Shown one piece after another: positions 62,984 through 64,000 of a stretch of DNA of 64,000 nt. The notes beneath the pieces were generated by a model that did not search any database, was not told where the DNA came from, and saw only the letters and a program-made list of their open reading frames with translations. The DNA lies in contig JACSVZ010000002.1 of the NCBI GenBank assembly GCA_014706295.1, positions 102,790,431 to 102,854,430 on the forward strand, read 5' to 3'. Within the stretch, counting starts at the first letter, position 1. Every line of letters starts with the position of its first letter. Source of the DNA: Lycocorax pyrrhopterus obiensis. Its lineage: Eukaryota; Chordata; Aves; Passeriformes; Paradisaeidae. The position numbers and the translations under genes are program-made.

Positions 62984-64000
62984 GTATGTAATTTTTCTGC
63001 TAGGTACTACTGCGTGCCTTTTACTAACCCTGTGAATAATCCTACATAAACTAAACTGATTTTCTGACTAACACGGCAGTTTTTCCAGTAAAGGCCTTGA
63101 TATAAATCTGGGAGTAACTCAAACTTGTCAGAGTCAGCATGAGTTTCACAATAGTTTGAGATTCTTAAAATAAAGGCAAAAAGCTTTGGGTGAACTATCA
63201 GGAGGCTCTGCTACTGACTCCAGAGGAGCAAGGGTCTGTCCCTTGACCCTCAAGTTCATGGGCACACAGATGGGTACAACACCTTAAGGTCTTTGAGGGT
63301 GGACCAGAAATCTCCTGAGTTGGGCTTTCCCATGTGTTCCTGGGAAACAAGCTCCAGACTAAAATCTGCCTCAGTGGACAAATGCAACAGAAATTGGCTC
63401 TGTCTTCATCAGACTTCCAATTCTTAACATAAAAATTGAAAAAGCCTTCTGATTGCACATCTTAGCAAATAACAGCCTACAACTGGGCAACCTGTGTCAA
63501 GCACTGAAAAACTAGGAATCGAAGTGTAATCTCTGGTCTCCTTATGATTCTAAAAATATATACTTTATTGTTTTCAATAATTGCACCTTTCGTGGTATAA
63601 TCATCCTATCAAAATCTGTTGTCAGTGTGACTGTGAAAAGAGCAAATAGAAATTTTATGAGGCAAGCAACTGAGTCTTTTGGGTTTATTGCTTCTGAAGA
63701 GGAAGGAAACTAAAAGCAAAGTAAAACATGAGCGATGTAAAACATCATGCAAGGTGCTACTAGTAACTTATTTATTCACAACAAAATTAATAACAATATA
63801 TCGGTGCAGTCTGACAAGGCCATGGCACCCACAAAACCTTGCTGACTGGTGTAGGGACTCCTCAGCATTTTTGCAAAAAACATGGTTGAAGTGAGTGTAT
63901 GCAACATCTCATTTTTTATTAAAGAGTTTCAACTGGGAACCAGCTTATAGAGACACATCCTGTAGAAAGCCTTCCCTCCTACTAACCTTGCCAGTGGAGC
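62984..64000 (+). other. DLGAP1: Start of the next intron, running out of the window
   Basis: Donor GTATGT at the left end. No exon, repeat or other gene recognised in the remaining kilobase. Confidence 0.75.

Noticed and set aside
1..64000. tRNA, rRNA, CRISPR arrays, complete ERV genes, or a bacterial-type operon
   Set aside because: None of the expected signatures was seen on either strand.

Overview
The window looks like bird (or at least sauropsid) nuclear DNA. It has one spliced vertebrate gene with very long introns and many truncated CR1 LINE copies, several of which end in the CR1-type 3' tail of ATTCTATG-like octamers. No bacterial-type gene arrangement, rRNA, tRNA or CRISPR array is visible. 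Almost every short open frame is chance intronic sequence.

The gene is on the + strand. It is a member of the DLGAP (SAPAP/GKAP) family of postsynaptic-density scaffolds, best matched from memory to DLGAP1. Four coding exons fit together with exact GT/AG sites and compatible phases: 42046-42419, 44766-44857, 53301-53719 and 62892-62983. Together they encode the middle to C-terminal third: a proline-rich segment, two dynein-light-chain (LC8)-type GIQV/GVQV motifs, an acidic linker and the first part of the GKAP homology domain. The N-terminal exons (PSD-95 guanylate-kinase-binding repeats) lie upstream of the window. The last exons (end of the GKAP domain and the Shank-binding PDZ ligand) lie downstream.

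Layout: 1-42045 is intron upstream of the first definite exon. It contains a striking candidate cassette exon at 6236-6376 (141 bp, phase 1-1, one open frame), an internally deleted CR1 copy with an endonuclease-domain fossil at about 11048-11840, CR1 3' ends at about 21.8-22.5, 28.2-28.4 and 37.3-37.8 kb, and two CpG-rich islands. The island at about 25265-25790 may belong to a minus-strand LTR-like unit or be a promoter. The island at about 38990-39390 lies 2.7 kb upstream of the first definite exon and could be an internal promoter. From 42 to 64 kb exons alternate with introns carrying more CR1 3' ends, microsatellites and some CpG-retaining, repeat-poor blocks that look like conserved non-coding elements.

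The most interesting point is the symmetric 141-bp candidate exon. Its phase matches the upstream junction of the first definite exon, so including it would insert 47 residues into the scaffold without shifting the frame. No homology search could be run; family names rest on recognition of the peptide sequence.
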